NCBI GenBank assembly: GCA_963785035.1
Contig: CAWATG010000004.1
Location: 124,001 to 188,000, forward strand
Reading direction: 5' to 3'
DNA: 64,000 nucleotides
Source: CAWATG01 sp963785035
Lineage (GTDB): Bacteria > Actinomycetota > Acidimicrobiia > IMCC26256 > CAWATG01
The notes beneath the pieces are model-generated. The model saw only the letters and a program-made list of their open reading frames with translations, had not been told where the DNA came from and did not search any database. Numbering within the stretch: the stretch's first letter is position 1; each line of letters begins with the position of its first letter. Positions 9,233 to 17,255 of the stretch are shown here, piece by piece. The position numbers and the translations under genes are program-made.

Positions 9233-9949
9233 ATGAGTACGGATATCGAGGAACGACCGTCCGACGTCGCTGCGCCGCCCGATGACGGTGTTGGCACGCC
9301 GCTGTCGTCGATGTCGCCGGAGGTGCGAGACCGTTTCGTGCTGCCGCTGTTGCTGCCGTTGGGTGCGGTCATCTTCCTTGCGGTCCTTGCGCTGAACATC
9401 TCGAGGCTCTTTCTTGCCGGCAAGGGCGACCCCGCCGTTTGGGTTGCCTCGACACTCACGTTGGTCATCCTGGTGGGTGCTGCGGGGATTTCTGCGAGCC
9501 GGCGGATGCGCGGCCAGCTCCTGGGCGTGTTCGTGCTGGTCGGTATGTCGGCGGTGCTGCTCGGTGGGCTGGTCACGCTCGGTGCCGCTGAGGAGAAGCA
9601 TGAGGAGGCGGCCGTCGAGGATCTCACCAACGTGCCCGCGGTTGCGAAGGTGGACGTGGTGGCGGGGCCGGGTCTCATCTTCCGACCCTCAGCGTTGACC
9701 GCTCCAGGCGGTGTCGTCGAGTTCGATGTCGACGCCCAACAGGGCGGGCACACCTTCACGATCCTGGGTACTCCGCTCGATTTGCAACTCACGAAGGTCG
9801 CGGCGTACAAGGAGAAGGTACGCCTCACTCCGAACACGACGTACGCGTTCGAATGCACCATTCCTGGCCACGCCGCCGCAGGCATGAAGGGTGAGCTTGT
9901 GGTCGGCGCCGCTGGTACTGCACCTGGGGCACTGAGCCGGTGGCACTGA
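9233..9949 (+). CDS. Membrane-anchored cupredoxin-domain protein
   Basis: Protein of 238 residues. A polar N-terminus (1-36) is followed by three hydrophobic segments at about 38-60, 68-88 and 96-118. A cupredoxin-like domain occupies about 135-228. The copper ligands can be read as the His of GGHTFTI and the Cys, His and Met of FECTIPGHAAAGMKG, a type 1 copper site. Its place just after ctaG suggests a role in electron or copper supply to the oxidase, but that is inference. The next gene encodes a second protein with the same PGHAAAGMKG ligand loop. Confidence 0.8.
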   Translation: MSTDIEERPSDVAAPPDDGVGTPLSSMSPEVRDRFVLPLLLPLGAVIFLAVLALNISRLFLAGKGDPAVWVASTLTLVILVGAAGISASRRMRGQLLGVFVLVGMSAVLLGGLVTLGAAEEKHEEAAVEDLTNVPAVAKVDVVAGPGLIFRPSALTAPGGVVEFDVDAQQGGHTFTILGTPLDLQLTKVAAYKEKVRLTPNTTYAFECTIPGHAAAGMKGELVVGAAGTAPGALSRWH

Positions 9950-10012
9950 ATCCTGGAGGCACCGAATCCGGTGGTACCGAGCCTGCCTCTACCGACCATT
10001 CCGGTGCCTGAC

Positions 10013-10408
10013 GTGCGACGGACCTCGATTTCACGTGCCGTGCCGCTGATGGTGGTCTCGATTGCCCTCGCCGTGTTCGGCGCTGCCTGTGGCGGTGGTG
10101 ACGGCGGCTCGGATTACGTCGAGCCCAAGGGTCCAATCGTCGAGACCGTCCAGTTGGAGTCCGGGAACCTGTACTTCAAGCCGAAGAAGCTGACCGTCCA
10201 GGCCGGGATCGTCAAGTTTGAGATCAACAACAAAACGGGCGCGCACGACTTCCACATTGATCAGATCGATGGGTTCATGATCGACCTGTCCTCGAGCGGT
10301 CTGCATTCAGGCAAGGCCAAGCTGGAAGCGGGCACCAAGTACACCTTCAGGTGCACGATTCCTGGCCACGCCGCCGCGGGTATGAAGGGCACGATCACGG
10401 TCGAGTGA
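10013..10408 (+). CDS. Cupredoxin-like lipoprotein
   Basis: Exported lipoprotein of about 131 residues. The signal peptide ends in FGAACGGG, with Cys as the lipid attachment site, followed by a short glycine-rich linker and one cupredoxin domain. Ligands are the His of GAHDFHI and the Cys, His and Met of FRCTIPGHAAAGMKG. The ligand loop is nearly identical to that of the preceding gene, so the two probably arose by duplication. The start is uncertain: GTG 10013 gives a normal signal peptide, while GTG 9971 would add 14 proline-rich residues. It is probably co-transcribed with the oxidase genes. Confidence 0.78.
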   Translation: MRRTSISRAVPLMVVSIALAVFGAACGGGDGGSDYVEPKGPIVETVQLESGNLYFKPKKLTVQAGIVKFEINNKTGAHDFHIDQIDGFMIDLSSSGLHSGKAKLEAGTKYTFRCTIPGHAAAGMKGTITVE

Positions 10409-10455
10409 GTTCGACGATCGTGTGCCTCGGATGCCGCGACGCCTGGATCTACCGC

Positions 10456-10461
10456 TAGCGT
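10456..10461 (+). promoter_or_regulatory. TAGCGT, candidate -10 box of uppS
   Basis: The hexamer overlaps the GTG at 10460, so that GTG cannot be the start if this box is used. The next in-frame GTG is 7 bases downstream at 10469, the usual leaderless spacing in this window. Confidence 0.5.
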
Positions 10462-10468
10462 GAACCCC

Positions 10469-11201
10469 GTGGCCCTATCGATCGATCGTGACCGGGTTCC
10501 CCGGCATGTGGCCATCGTCATGGATGGCAATGGCCGGTGGGCGCAGCGGCAAGGACTGCGGCGAACCGACGGTCACGCTGCAGGCGAGACGGCCCTGTTC
10601 GATACGGTTCATGGCGCGCTCGAACTGGGTATCCAATGGCTGACCGTCTACGCCTTCTCCACGGAGAACTGGCGCCGTCCGCTGGAGGAAGTGCGCTTCC
10701 TCATGAATTTCAATGAGTCGCTGCTTCTCAGGCGACGTGAAGAGCTCCAAGAGCTCGGCGTGCGCGTCCGTTTCATCGGGCGCCGTGGCGGTCGCGTTCC
10801 GGGGCGGGTGCGCAAGCGCATGACCGAGACCGAGGAGATGACGCGCAAGAACCGCAAGCTCACCCTCACGTTCGCGTTCAATTACGGCGGACGTGCCGAA
10901 ATCGTCGATGCGATGCGTGCAATCGCACACGAGGTCGAGGCAGGTCGGATCAAACCCGACAAGATCGACGATCGTGTCGTTGCCCGGCACCTGTATGCGC
11001 CTGATGTTCCCGGACCCAGACCTGCTGATTCGCACCTCGGGAGAGTTCCGGATCTCGAACTACTTGTTGTGGGAGTCGGCGTACTCCGAGTTCGTCTTCA
11101 CGGAGGTGCTCTGGCCGGACTTTCGGCGTGAGCATCTGGCCGACGCCATTTGCGAGTTCCAAGGCCGAGAACGCCGTTTCGGCGCGGTTGAGCAGCGCTG
11201 A
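10469..11201 (+). CDS. uppS: Undecaprenyl (polyprenyl) diphosphate synthase, one frameshift
   Basis: Cis-prenyltransferase that makes the lipid carrier for cell wall polymers; about 243 residues after repair. The active-site motif IVMDGNGRWA lies near the N-terminus. FSTENWRRP and FAFNYGGRAEIVDA follow in the same frame. The C-terminal motif DLLIRTSGEFRISNYLLW lies in the next frame. The break is at about 11008: GTTCCCGGACCC has one extra C, and the repaired join reads DVPDPDLLIRT. I chose GTG 10469 over 10460 because of the -10 box noted separately. recO follows after 30 bases, the usual actinobacterial neighbourhood. Confidence 0.9.
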
Positions 11202-11219
11202 GGCTGCGTCGGCCGTCAC

Positions 11220-11225
11220 TAGACT
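11220..11225 (+). promoter_or_regulatory. TAGACT, candidate -10 box of recO
   Basis: TAGNNT hexamer 6 bases before the GTG start of recO. It lies in the 30-base gap after uppS and implies a leaderless recO mRNA. No clear -35. Confidence 0.5.
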
Positions 11226-11231
11226 GCACCA

Positions 11232-11945
11232 GTGAGCTTGTATCGGGATCAGGGCGTGGTGCTCAGAACCATCAAGCTCGGTGAGGCTGATCGCATCGTC
11301 ACGATCCTCACGCAGAGCCGCGGCAAGGTTCGTGCTGTTGCCAAAGGTGTACGCAAGACCGGCAGCAGGTTCGGTGCGCGCCTCGAGCCGACATCGCACG
11401 TCGCGTTGCAGTGTTATGAGGGCCGTGAACTCGATATCGTGACGCAGGTCGAGACAATCGACATGTTCCGCCCGCTTCGTGAACACTACGGCTGTTTGAC
11501 ACATGCGATCTCGATGCTCGAAGCGGTCGATCGAGTTGCGCAGGACCGTGAGCGCAATCTTGCGCTGTACCGAATGCTCGTCGGTGCATTGCGTTCGCTG
11601 GCGGAGAACCCGACACCGGTCGTCAGTACCGCGTTCTTCTGGAAGCTCTTGAGCCTCGAAGGCTTTCATCCGATGCTCGATATGTGTGCTCGCTGCGGGG
11701 GAGCCGAGCCGTTCATCGCGTTCGATCTGAGCGAGGGTGGTGTGCTCTGCGACACATGCGGTCGTTTTGCCGGCGTGAGAGTCTCCGAAGCCGGTCTGGC
11801 GCTGCTCAATCAGATGCTCGGTGGCGAGTTGCGTCGGGCGTTGGCTGAGCCTCCCGGTCCGACGACGATCGAGGTGGAGCGGTTGGCCGTTCGTGCGGTC
11901 GAGCACCATCTCGAGCAGCGCCTGCGTAGCGCCGCCCTGCTCTAG
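11232..11945 (+). CDS. recO: DNA repair protein RecO
   Basis: Recombination mediator of 237 residues that works with RecF/RecR to load RecA on gapped DNA. The N-terminal OB fold begins SLYRDQGVVLRTIKLGEADRI. The C-terminal part has a four-cysteine zinc site, CARCGG followed by CDTCGRF, as in many actinobacterial RecO proteins. The GTG start is fixed by the conserved N-terminus. Its promoter box lies in the gap after uppS. It ends 63 bases before glyS, with TAGCCT at 11943-11948 overlapping its stop. Confidence 0.93.
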   Translation: MSLYRDQGVVLRTIKLGEADRIVTILTQSRGKVRAVAKGVRKTGSRFGARLEPTSHVALQCYEGRELDIVTQVETIDMFRPLREHYGCLTHAISMLEAVDRVAQDRERNLALYRMLVGALRSLAENPTPVVSTAFFWKLLSLEGFHPMLDMCARCGGAEPFIAFDLSEGGVLCDTCGRFAGVRVSEAGLALLNQMLGGELRRALAEPPGPTTIEVERLAVRAVEHHLEQRLRSAALL

Positions 11946-11994
11946 CCTCCTACCCGACACCGCCGTCCAGCACGGTGTTGCGCGTGGCGGCCGG

Positions 11995-12000
11995 TAGCAT
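11995..12000 (+). promoter_or_regulatory. TAGCAT, candidate -10 box of glyS
   Basis: TAGNNT hexamer 8 bases before the glyS ATG. It fits a leaderless or nearly leaderless mRNA. Confidence 0.4.
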
Positions 12001-12008
12001 CCGCAGCC

Positions 12009-13322
12009 ATGGCATCCTCCGACGAGATGGACAAGATCGTCAACCTCGCGAAACGACGCGGGTTGGTATTCCCTTCGAGCGATATCTATGGCGGTTTCCG
12101 CTCAACGTGGGACTACGGACCGCTCGGAGTGCTCCTCAAGCGCAACGTGAAGGACGCCTGGTGGCGATCGATGGTCCAGATGCGCAGCGACGTCGTGGGT
12201 TTGGACTCGTCGATCCTTATGGCGCCGCGCGTGTGGGAAGCGAGCGGGCACGTAGCGACCTTCACCGATCCGCTCGTCGACTGTCGATCCTGCAAGGAGC
12301 GCTTCCGCGCCGATCAATTGCCCAAGTCGGGTGCGTGTCCGAACTGTGGAGGCAAAGAGACCTTCACGGAGGCCCGTCAGTTCAACCTGATGTTCAAGAC
12401 GTTCGTCGGACCCGTTGAAGATGACGCCGCTGCTGCGTATTTGCGACCCGAAACTGCGCAGGGGATCTTCGTGAACTTCGCGAACGTGCAGACCACATCG
12501 CGCAAGAAGCCGCCGTTCGGTATCGCGCAGATCGGCAAGTCGTTCCGCAATGAGATCACGCCGGGCAACTTCATCTTTCGGACCCGCGAGTTCGAGCAGA
12601 TGGAGATGGAGTTTTTCGTTCCGCCCGAAGAGAGTCAGCAGTGGTACGAGTACTGGTGCCGGCAGCGATTCGAGTGGTACCAGGATCTCGGCATTCCTTC
12701 AGACCGATTGCGGTTGCGTCCGCATGATCCCGATGAGTTGTCGCACTATTCGACGGGAACATCTGACGTCGAGTTCGCATATCCATGGGGTTGGGGTGAG
12801 CTCGAAGGCATCGCGAACCGTTCCGATTACGACCTGCGTCAGCACAGTGAGTTTTCCGGGCAGGATTTGTCGTACTACGACCAGGAAAACGACCGGAGGT
12901 ACCTTCCCCACGTGATCGAGCCCGCCGCGGGGGCCGATCGAGCGACGTTGGCGTTCCTGCTCGCGGCGTACGAGGAGGAGGAAGTAGAGGGCGAAAAGCG
13001 CACACTGTTACGTCTCGACAAACGCTTGGCTCCCATCAATGTTGCGGTATTGCCGCTGTCGAAGAACGAGCGCCTGACGCCGGTCGCGCGCGATGTCGAA
13101 GACGCGTTGCGGCCGCATTTCATGATCGATTACGACGAGTCCGGATCGGTGGGGCGGCGATACCGACGCCAGGACGAGGTCGGAACGCCGTTGTGCGTCA
13201 CGGTCGACTTCGACACCATCGACGACCACGCGGTAACCGTCCGTGACCGTGACACCATGGCGCAGGTGCGCGTTGGTCTCGACCGCCTCGTCGCATATCT
13301 GCGCGAGCAGTTCCCGGTTTGA
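12009..13322 (+). CDS. glyS: Glycyl-tRNA synthetase (single-chain, class II)
   Basis: Charges tRNA-Gly with glycine in the cytoplasm. The 437-residue single chain is the eukaryote/archaea-like alpha2 form used by actinobacteria, not the bacterial alpha2-beta2 form. The N-terminus has KRRGLVFPSSDIYGGFRS and WDYGPLGVLLKRN. A zinc-ribbon insertion reads CRSCKERF and CPNCGG. Class II motif 2 is visible as SFRNEITPGNFIFRTREFEQMEMEFF, here split for brevity into SFRNEITPGNF and FRTREFEQMEMEFF. The anticodon-binding domain ends with VGRRYRRQDEVGTP and a late FDTIDDHAVTVRDRD. Frame is intact throughout. Confidence 0.96.
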   Translation: MASSDEMDKIVNLAKRRGLVFPSSDIYGGFRSTWDYGPLGVLLKRNVKDAWWRSMVQMRSDVVGLDSSILMAPRVWEASGHVATFTDPLVDCRSCKERFRADQLPKSGACPNCGGKETFTEARQFNLMFKTFVGPVEDDAAAAYLRPETAQGIFVNFANVQTTSRKKPPFGIAQIGKSFRNEITPGNFIFRTREFEQMEMEFFVPPEESQQWYEYWCRQRFEWYQDLGIPSDRLRLRPHDPDELSHYSTGTSDVEFAYPWGWGELEGIANRSDYDLRQHSEFSGQDLSYYDQENDRRYLPHVIEPAAGADRATLAFLLAAYEEEEVEGEKRTLLRLDKRLAPINVAVLPLSKNERLTPVARDVEDALRPHFMIDYDESGSVGRRYRRQDEVGTPLCVTVDFDTIDDHAVTVRDRDTMAQVRVGLDRLVAYLREQFPV

Positions 13323-13335
13323 CAGTGACTGCACG

Positions 13336-13839
13336 ATGACGACCTGGTTCAACCCCCAAGCGGCGCGTTCGGATCCGCGCCTTGCCGGTGTCGGACAGCG
13401 TGTTGCGGCGCGTCTGATCGACACCTTCGGATTGGGTGTGGTGTTCCTGGCAGCGCTCGTGCTTGCAGGCGTTGATCTTGGCGAAAGCGGAGAAGGTCTG
13501 AGTGGCGCGTGGACCTTTGCCGGGATCCTCTTGGGCCTGGTCTACGAGGTGCCGTCAACGGCGCTCGTAGGACAGACCCTGGGCAAAGCCGCCATGCGGA
13601 TCCGCATCGTAAATGCCGAGGACGGCGGCATTCCCGGCTTCTCGCGGGCGGGTCTGCGGTACCTGGTTCCCTTTCTGCTCTGGATGCTCCCGATCCCGTT
13701 ACTTGCCCTGTTGGCAGCTCCGATCGCAATGTTGTGGTTCATCTGGGACCCACGTCGCCAAAGCGTCCCCGACAAGGCCGCCCGCACCCTGGTAGTCCGA
13801 GTTGGCCAAGAATCGCCAGGTATGGTGCAATTGCCGTAA
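13336..13839 (+). CDS. RDD family membrane protein (first of two)
   Basis: Small membrane protein of 167 residues. The RDD signature region is GQRVAARLIDTFGLGVVFLAAL, quoted here as GQRVAARLIDTF. It has three to four hydrophobic segments and the family motif VGQTLGKAAMRIRIVNAEDGG near the middle. The biochemical role of RDD proteins is unclear; some have been linked to ion exchange. The ATG at 13336 follows glyS by 13 bases. The TAA overlaps the ATG of a second RDD protein, so the pair is a tandem duplication translated together. Confidence 0.82.
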   Translation: MTTWFNPQAARSDPRLAGVGQRVAARLIDTFGLGVVFLAALVLAGVDLGESGEGLSGAWTFAGILLGLVYEVPSTALVGQTLGKAAMRIRIVNAEDGGIPGFSRAGLRYLVPFLLWMLPIPLLALLAAPIAMLWFIWDPRRQSVPDKAARTLVVRVGQESPGMVQLP

Positions 13840-14391
13840 TGGGCAGTGGTTCTGGGATTCACGCAGTGCCGGACGCGAGGCTGTCGTCGGCGGTCATCAG
13901 GGTCGCGGCGCGGATCGTCGACCTGGTGGTGGTGTTCATCTTGGCGGCTGTTGCATCCGCTGTCGTCGGCCTAGCCGGTGGTTGGGCCGCCGGTGTCGAC
14001 TTCGTCGGAGGCCGGGAGCCGTTGAACCCAGGCAGCACCTCCGCAGTGCTGTTCATCTGCCGGTTTGCGGTGCCGGTCGTGTGTGCGATCGCCTACGAAG
14101 TGCTCCTGACGGTCTCGCTCGGTCAGACGCTCGGCAAGTTTTGCTTCGGTATCCAGGTCGTGCGCGCCGAGGACGGGGGAACACTTGGCGTTTCCCGTTG
14201 CGTGCGGCGTTCGCTGTTGCCCGCCTCATTGGTGGTGCCCACCGTCGCCTGGCTGGGAGTCGTTGCGATGGTGTGCGGGTTGGTCCTGCTGTTCTGCCAT
14301 CCACGACACCGGAATCTGTTCGACATGTTGGGCGGATCCGGTGGTCGTGGACGCGCCGCTAGCCGAGATCAGGGTCCCCGACTTCGCCTGA
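13839..14391 (+). CDS. RDD family membrane protein (second of two), frameshifted near its end
   Basis: About 183 residues after repair. Motifs parallel the first RDD gene: VIRVAARIVDLVVVFILAA for the first helix and LGQTLGKFCFGIQVVRAEDGG in the middle. Without repair, the frame runs on to 14498 through arginine-rich sequence that overlaps the ppdK start. Removing one C from GGATCCGGTGG near 14338-14342 gives the ending DMLGGSVVVDAPLAEIRVP and a stop at 14391, which leaves a normal gap before ppdK. I therefore place the real end at 14391; this is inference from protein plausibility. Confidence 0.72.
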
Positions 14392-14494
14392 GGACACGTC
14401 GTGGGTGTCGGGGCGTGGCGCTATATCGGCTTCGCTGGAGCGCCATCGGTAGGCTGGCGGGAGCCCACGAACCACTGCCGGAGGCCCCCCAGTT

Positions 14495-17122
14495 ATGAAG
14501 TACGTGTACTCGTTCGATGAAGGATCCAAAGAACAGAAGTACCTCCTCGGCGGCAAGGGGGCGAACCTGGGTGAGATGACCAAGCTCGGTCTCCCCGTCC
14601 CTCCCGGATTCACGGTGAGCACCGAGGCATGCAATGCCTACATGGACCAAGGCGGCAGTTTCCCGGACGGGATGCTGGACCAGGTCGGTATTGCGCTCGA
14701 CGAACTCGAGAAGAAGATGGGCAAGTCGCTCGGTGACGGCAGCGACCCGCTGCTGGTGTCGGTCCGGTCGGGCGCAGCGTTCTCGATGCCCGGCATGATG
14801 GACACAGTTCTGAACCTGGGAATGAACGACACGTCGGTCGTCGGGCTTGCGCGCCAGACCGGTAATGAGCGCTTTGCCCTCGACTCGTACCGTCGTTTCG
14901 TGCAGATGTTCGGCAAGATCGTGCTCGACGTTCCCGGCGATTTGTTCGAGCACGCGCTCCATGCGCTCGTGAGCGAGCGCGGTGTCGCCAACGACACGTT
15001 GCTCACACCCGACGATCTTCGCGGCTTGGTCACGACGTTCAAGGAAATCGTGACCAAGAACGCGGGTATGGCATTTCCCGACGAGCCGCGTGAGCAACTC
15101 CGCTACGCGATCGAGGCCGTCTTCAAGAGCTGGAACGGCGATCGCGCCAAGCTCTACCGCAAAATGGAAAGCATCCCCGACGACCTCGGCACGGCCGTCA
15201 ACGTGCAGACGATGGTCTTCGGAAACAAGGGCGAAGACTCCGGCACCGGCGTGGCATTCACCCGGAATCCCGCGACCGGTGAGAACGTTCCATACGGTGA
15301 CTTCCTCAAGAACGCGCAGGGCGAGGACGTCGTGGCGGGTATTCGCATGACCGAGCATCTCGACGCGATGGCCAATGAGTTCGGAGCGTGCCACACCGAG
15401 TTGCTCGAACTGATGAACACGCTGCAGAACCACTACCGCGACATGTGCGACATCGAGTTCACCATCGAGCAGGGCAAGTTGTTCCTCCTCCAGACCCGTG
15501 TCGGCAAGCGAACTGCTGCTGCTGCATTGCGCATGGCTGTCGAGATGGAGAGCGAAGGTCTCATCGATCGCAACACCGCGGTGCTGCGCGTCCAGCCCGA
15601 GCACCTCGACCAAATGCTGCACCCGCAGTTCGACCCCGCCGCGAAGTTCACCGTGCTGACCAAGGGCCTCAACGCATCGCCGGGCGCCGCCGTCGGGCAG
15701 GTCTACTTCACCGCCGATGAGGCACACGCGCGCCATGAGGCAGGCGAGCGGGTCATTCTCGTGCGGCCCGAGACCTCTCCTGACGACTTGCACGGCATGA
15801 TCGCCGCCGAAGGCATCCTCACGTCTCGAGGCGGTCTCGTGAGCCACGCGGCAGTGGTGGCACGTGGGATGGGGACGCCCGCGATCTGCGGTGCCGATGA
15901 GATCGCGATCGATATGAAGGCCGGTCAGTTCACCGTAGGTGACGTCGTGGTCCGCCAAGGTGAGGTCATCTCGATCAACGGCACGACCGGTGAGGTCGTC
16001 GTCGGTGAGGTCGCGGTCATCACCCCCGAACCGAGCGGACCTTTCGGAACGGTACTGGGTTGGGCTGATGCGATCCGGACGCTCAAGGTGCGTGCGAACG
16101 CCGATCTTCCCGAAGACTGCGCCAAAGCGCTCGAGTTCGGCGCCGAAGGTGTCGGCCTGTGTCGGACCGAGCACATGTTTCTCGGTGACCGCCTGCCGAT
16201 CGTGCAGCGCATGATCCTGGCAACCGAGCCGGCAGAGGAGATCGCTGCGCTCGAAGCGCTCGGCGTGATGCAAAAGGCCGACTTTCTCGGCATCCTCGAA
16301 GTGATGGACGGACTGCCGGTCACCGTGCGGCTTCTCGATCCGCCGCTGCACGAGTTTCTACCCGACGCCGAGGAGCTGCTGATCAAGCAGGCCGGAGAGG
16401 GGCTCTCAGCCGAGGAGCAGGTGTTGCTCAATGCGTCGCTTTCGTGGCGTGAGGCCAACCCGATGCTGGGGACGCGCGGTGTGCGCCTCGGGATCATCAA
16501 GCCGGGCTTGTATCGCATGCAGGCACGCGCGTTGATCGAGGCCGCGGTGGAGCGCAAGCTGGCCGGCGGTGACCCCCAAGTCGAGATCATGATCCCGCTG
16601 ATCATCACTGCGCCCGAGCTGGCGTTCGTGGAGGCGTGGGTCCGCGAGGAGGCGGAGAAGGTCTTTGCCGAGAGGGGATCCCGCGTCGACTACCTCGTCG
16701 GCACCATGATCGAGACGCCCCGGGCTGCCTTGACCGCCGGCGAGATTGCCGGTTGTGCTGAGTTCTTCAGCTTCGGCACCAACGACCTGACGCAGATGAC
16801 GCTCGGATTCTCCCGTGACGACGTCGAAGGTCGTTTCATGAGCGAATACCTCGAGTACAAGCTCTTGAAGGACAACCCCTTCGAGACATTGGATCAGACC
16901 GGCGTTGGCGCTCTGGTGAAGATGGCTGTCGAGCAGGGACGTGCGACGAGACCTGGTATCAAGCTCGGGATCTGCGGCGAGCACGGTGGTGACCCGCGGT
17001 CGGTGGACTTCTGTCACCGGGTCGGGCTCGACTACGTGTCCTGCTCCCCGTACAGGGTTCCGATTGCTCGTTTGGCAGCGGCGCACGCAGCCCTGGGTTC
17101 GGCCGCAGACGCCACCGCCTGA
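14495..17122 (+). CDS. ppdK: Pyruvate, phosphate dikinase
   Basis: Interconverts pyruvate, ATP and Pi with PEP, AMP and PPi; 875 residues, the normal bacterial length. The N-terminal ATP-grasp domain starts YVYSFDEGSKEQKYLLGGKG and includes VSVRSGAAFSMPGMMDT. The phosphohistidine domain has TSRGGLVSHAAVVARG with catalytic His451. The C-terminal TIM barrel has GLCRTEHMF, FGTNDLTQMTLGFSRDD and GICGEHGGDP. The residue two before the catalytic His is Val449 where most bacterial enzymes have the Thr phosphorylated by the PDRP regulator, so that control may be missing. A GGAGG lies about 10 bases before the ATG. Confidence 0.96.
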   Translation: MKYVYSFDEGSKEQKYLLGGKGANLGEMTKLGLPVPPGFTVSTEACNAYMDQGGSFPDGMLDQVGIALDELEKKMGKSLGDGSDPLLVSVRSGAAFSMPGMMDTVLNLGMNDTSVVGLARQTGNERFALDSYRRFVQMFGKIVLDVPGDLFEHALHALVSERGVANDTLLTPDDLRGLVTTFKEIVTKNAGMAFPDEPREQLRYAIEAVFKSWNGDRAKLYRKMESIPDDLGTAVNVQTMVFGNKGEDSGTGVAFTRNPATGENVPYGDFLKNAQGEDVVAGIRMTEHLDAMANEFGACHTELLELMNTLQNHYRDMCDIEFTIEQGKLFLLQTRVGKRTAAAALRMAVEMESEGLIDRNTAVLRVQPEHLDQMLHPQFDPAAKFTVLTKGLNASPGAAVGQVYFTADEAHARHEAGERVILVRPETSPDDLHGMIAAEGILTSRGGLVSHAAVVARGMGTPAICGADEIAIDMKAGQFTVGDVVVRQGEVISINGTTGEVVVGEVAVITPEPSGPFGTVLGWADAIRTLKVRANADLPEDCAKALEFGAEGVGLCRTEHMFLGDRLPIVQRMILATEPAEEIAALEALGVMQKADFLGILEVMDGLPVTVRLLDPPLHEFLPDAEELLIKQAGEGLSAEEQVLLNASLSWREANPMLGTRGVRLGIIKPGLYRMQARALIEAAVERKLAGGDPQVEIMIPLIITAPELAFVEAWVREEAEKVFAERGSRVDYLVGTMIETPRAALTAGEIAGCAEFFSFGTNDLTQMTLGFSRDDVEGRFMSEYLEYKLLKDNPFETLDQTGVGALVKMAVEQGRATRPGIKLGICGEHGGDPRSVDFCHRVGLDYVSCSPYRVPIARLAAAHAALGSAADATA

Positions 17123-17147
17123 CACCTCTCCGCACTCGTACCTCGCC

Positions 17148-17202
17148 CGAACCGGTACGCGGGTTTTGTGCCCCAGAGGAACCGCTCGCGCGTACCGGTT
17201 CG
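17148..17202 (+). promoter_or_regulatory. Inverted repeat between ppdK and dgt
   Basis: CGAACCGGTACGCG at 17148-17161 is the exact reverse complement of CGCGTACCGGTTCG at 17189-17202, giving a 14-bp stem with a 27-base loop. There is no T-run after it. It could end ppdK transcription weakly or be a protein-binding site. Confidence 0.5.
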
Positions 17203-17208
17203 ATGGCT

Positions 17209-17228
17209 GGGGTTGGGTTGGGTTGGGT
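17209..17228 (+). repeat. GGGTT tandem repeat, potential G-quadruplex upstream of dgt
   Basis: Four G-runs of 3-4 bases are separated by TT (GGGGTTGGGTTGGGTTGGG). The run lies 15 bases before the TAGCCT box of dgt and so covers the place of a -35 element. On paper it can form a G-quadruplex on the coding strand. Confidence 0.6.
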
Positions 17229-17243
17229 GTCATACGGCACGGG

Positions 17244-17249
17244 TAGCCT
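17244..17249 (+). promoter_or_regulatory. TAGCCT, candidate -10 box of dgt
   Basis: TAGNNT hexamer 6 bases before the dgt ATG, fitting a leaderless mRNA. The G-repeat replaces a recognisable -35. Confidence 0.5.
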
Positions 17250-17255
17250 CGCCTC

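Noticed and set aside
14369..16351. 660-codon open frame antisense to ppdK
   Set aside because: ppdK is intact and conserved on the other strand. Long antisense frames are expected in high-GC coding DNA, and the product is His/Arg-rich with no family.
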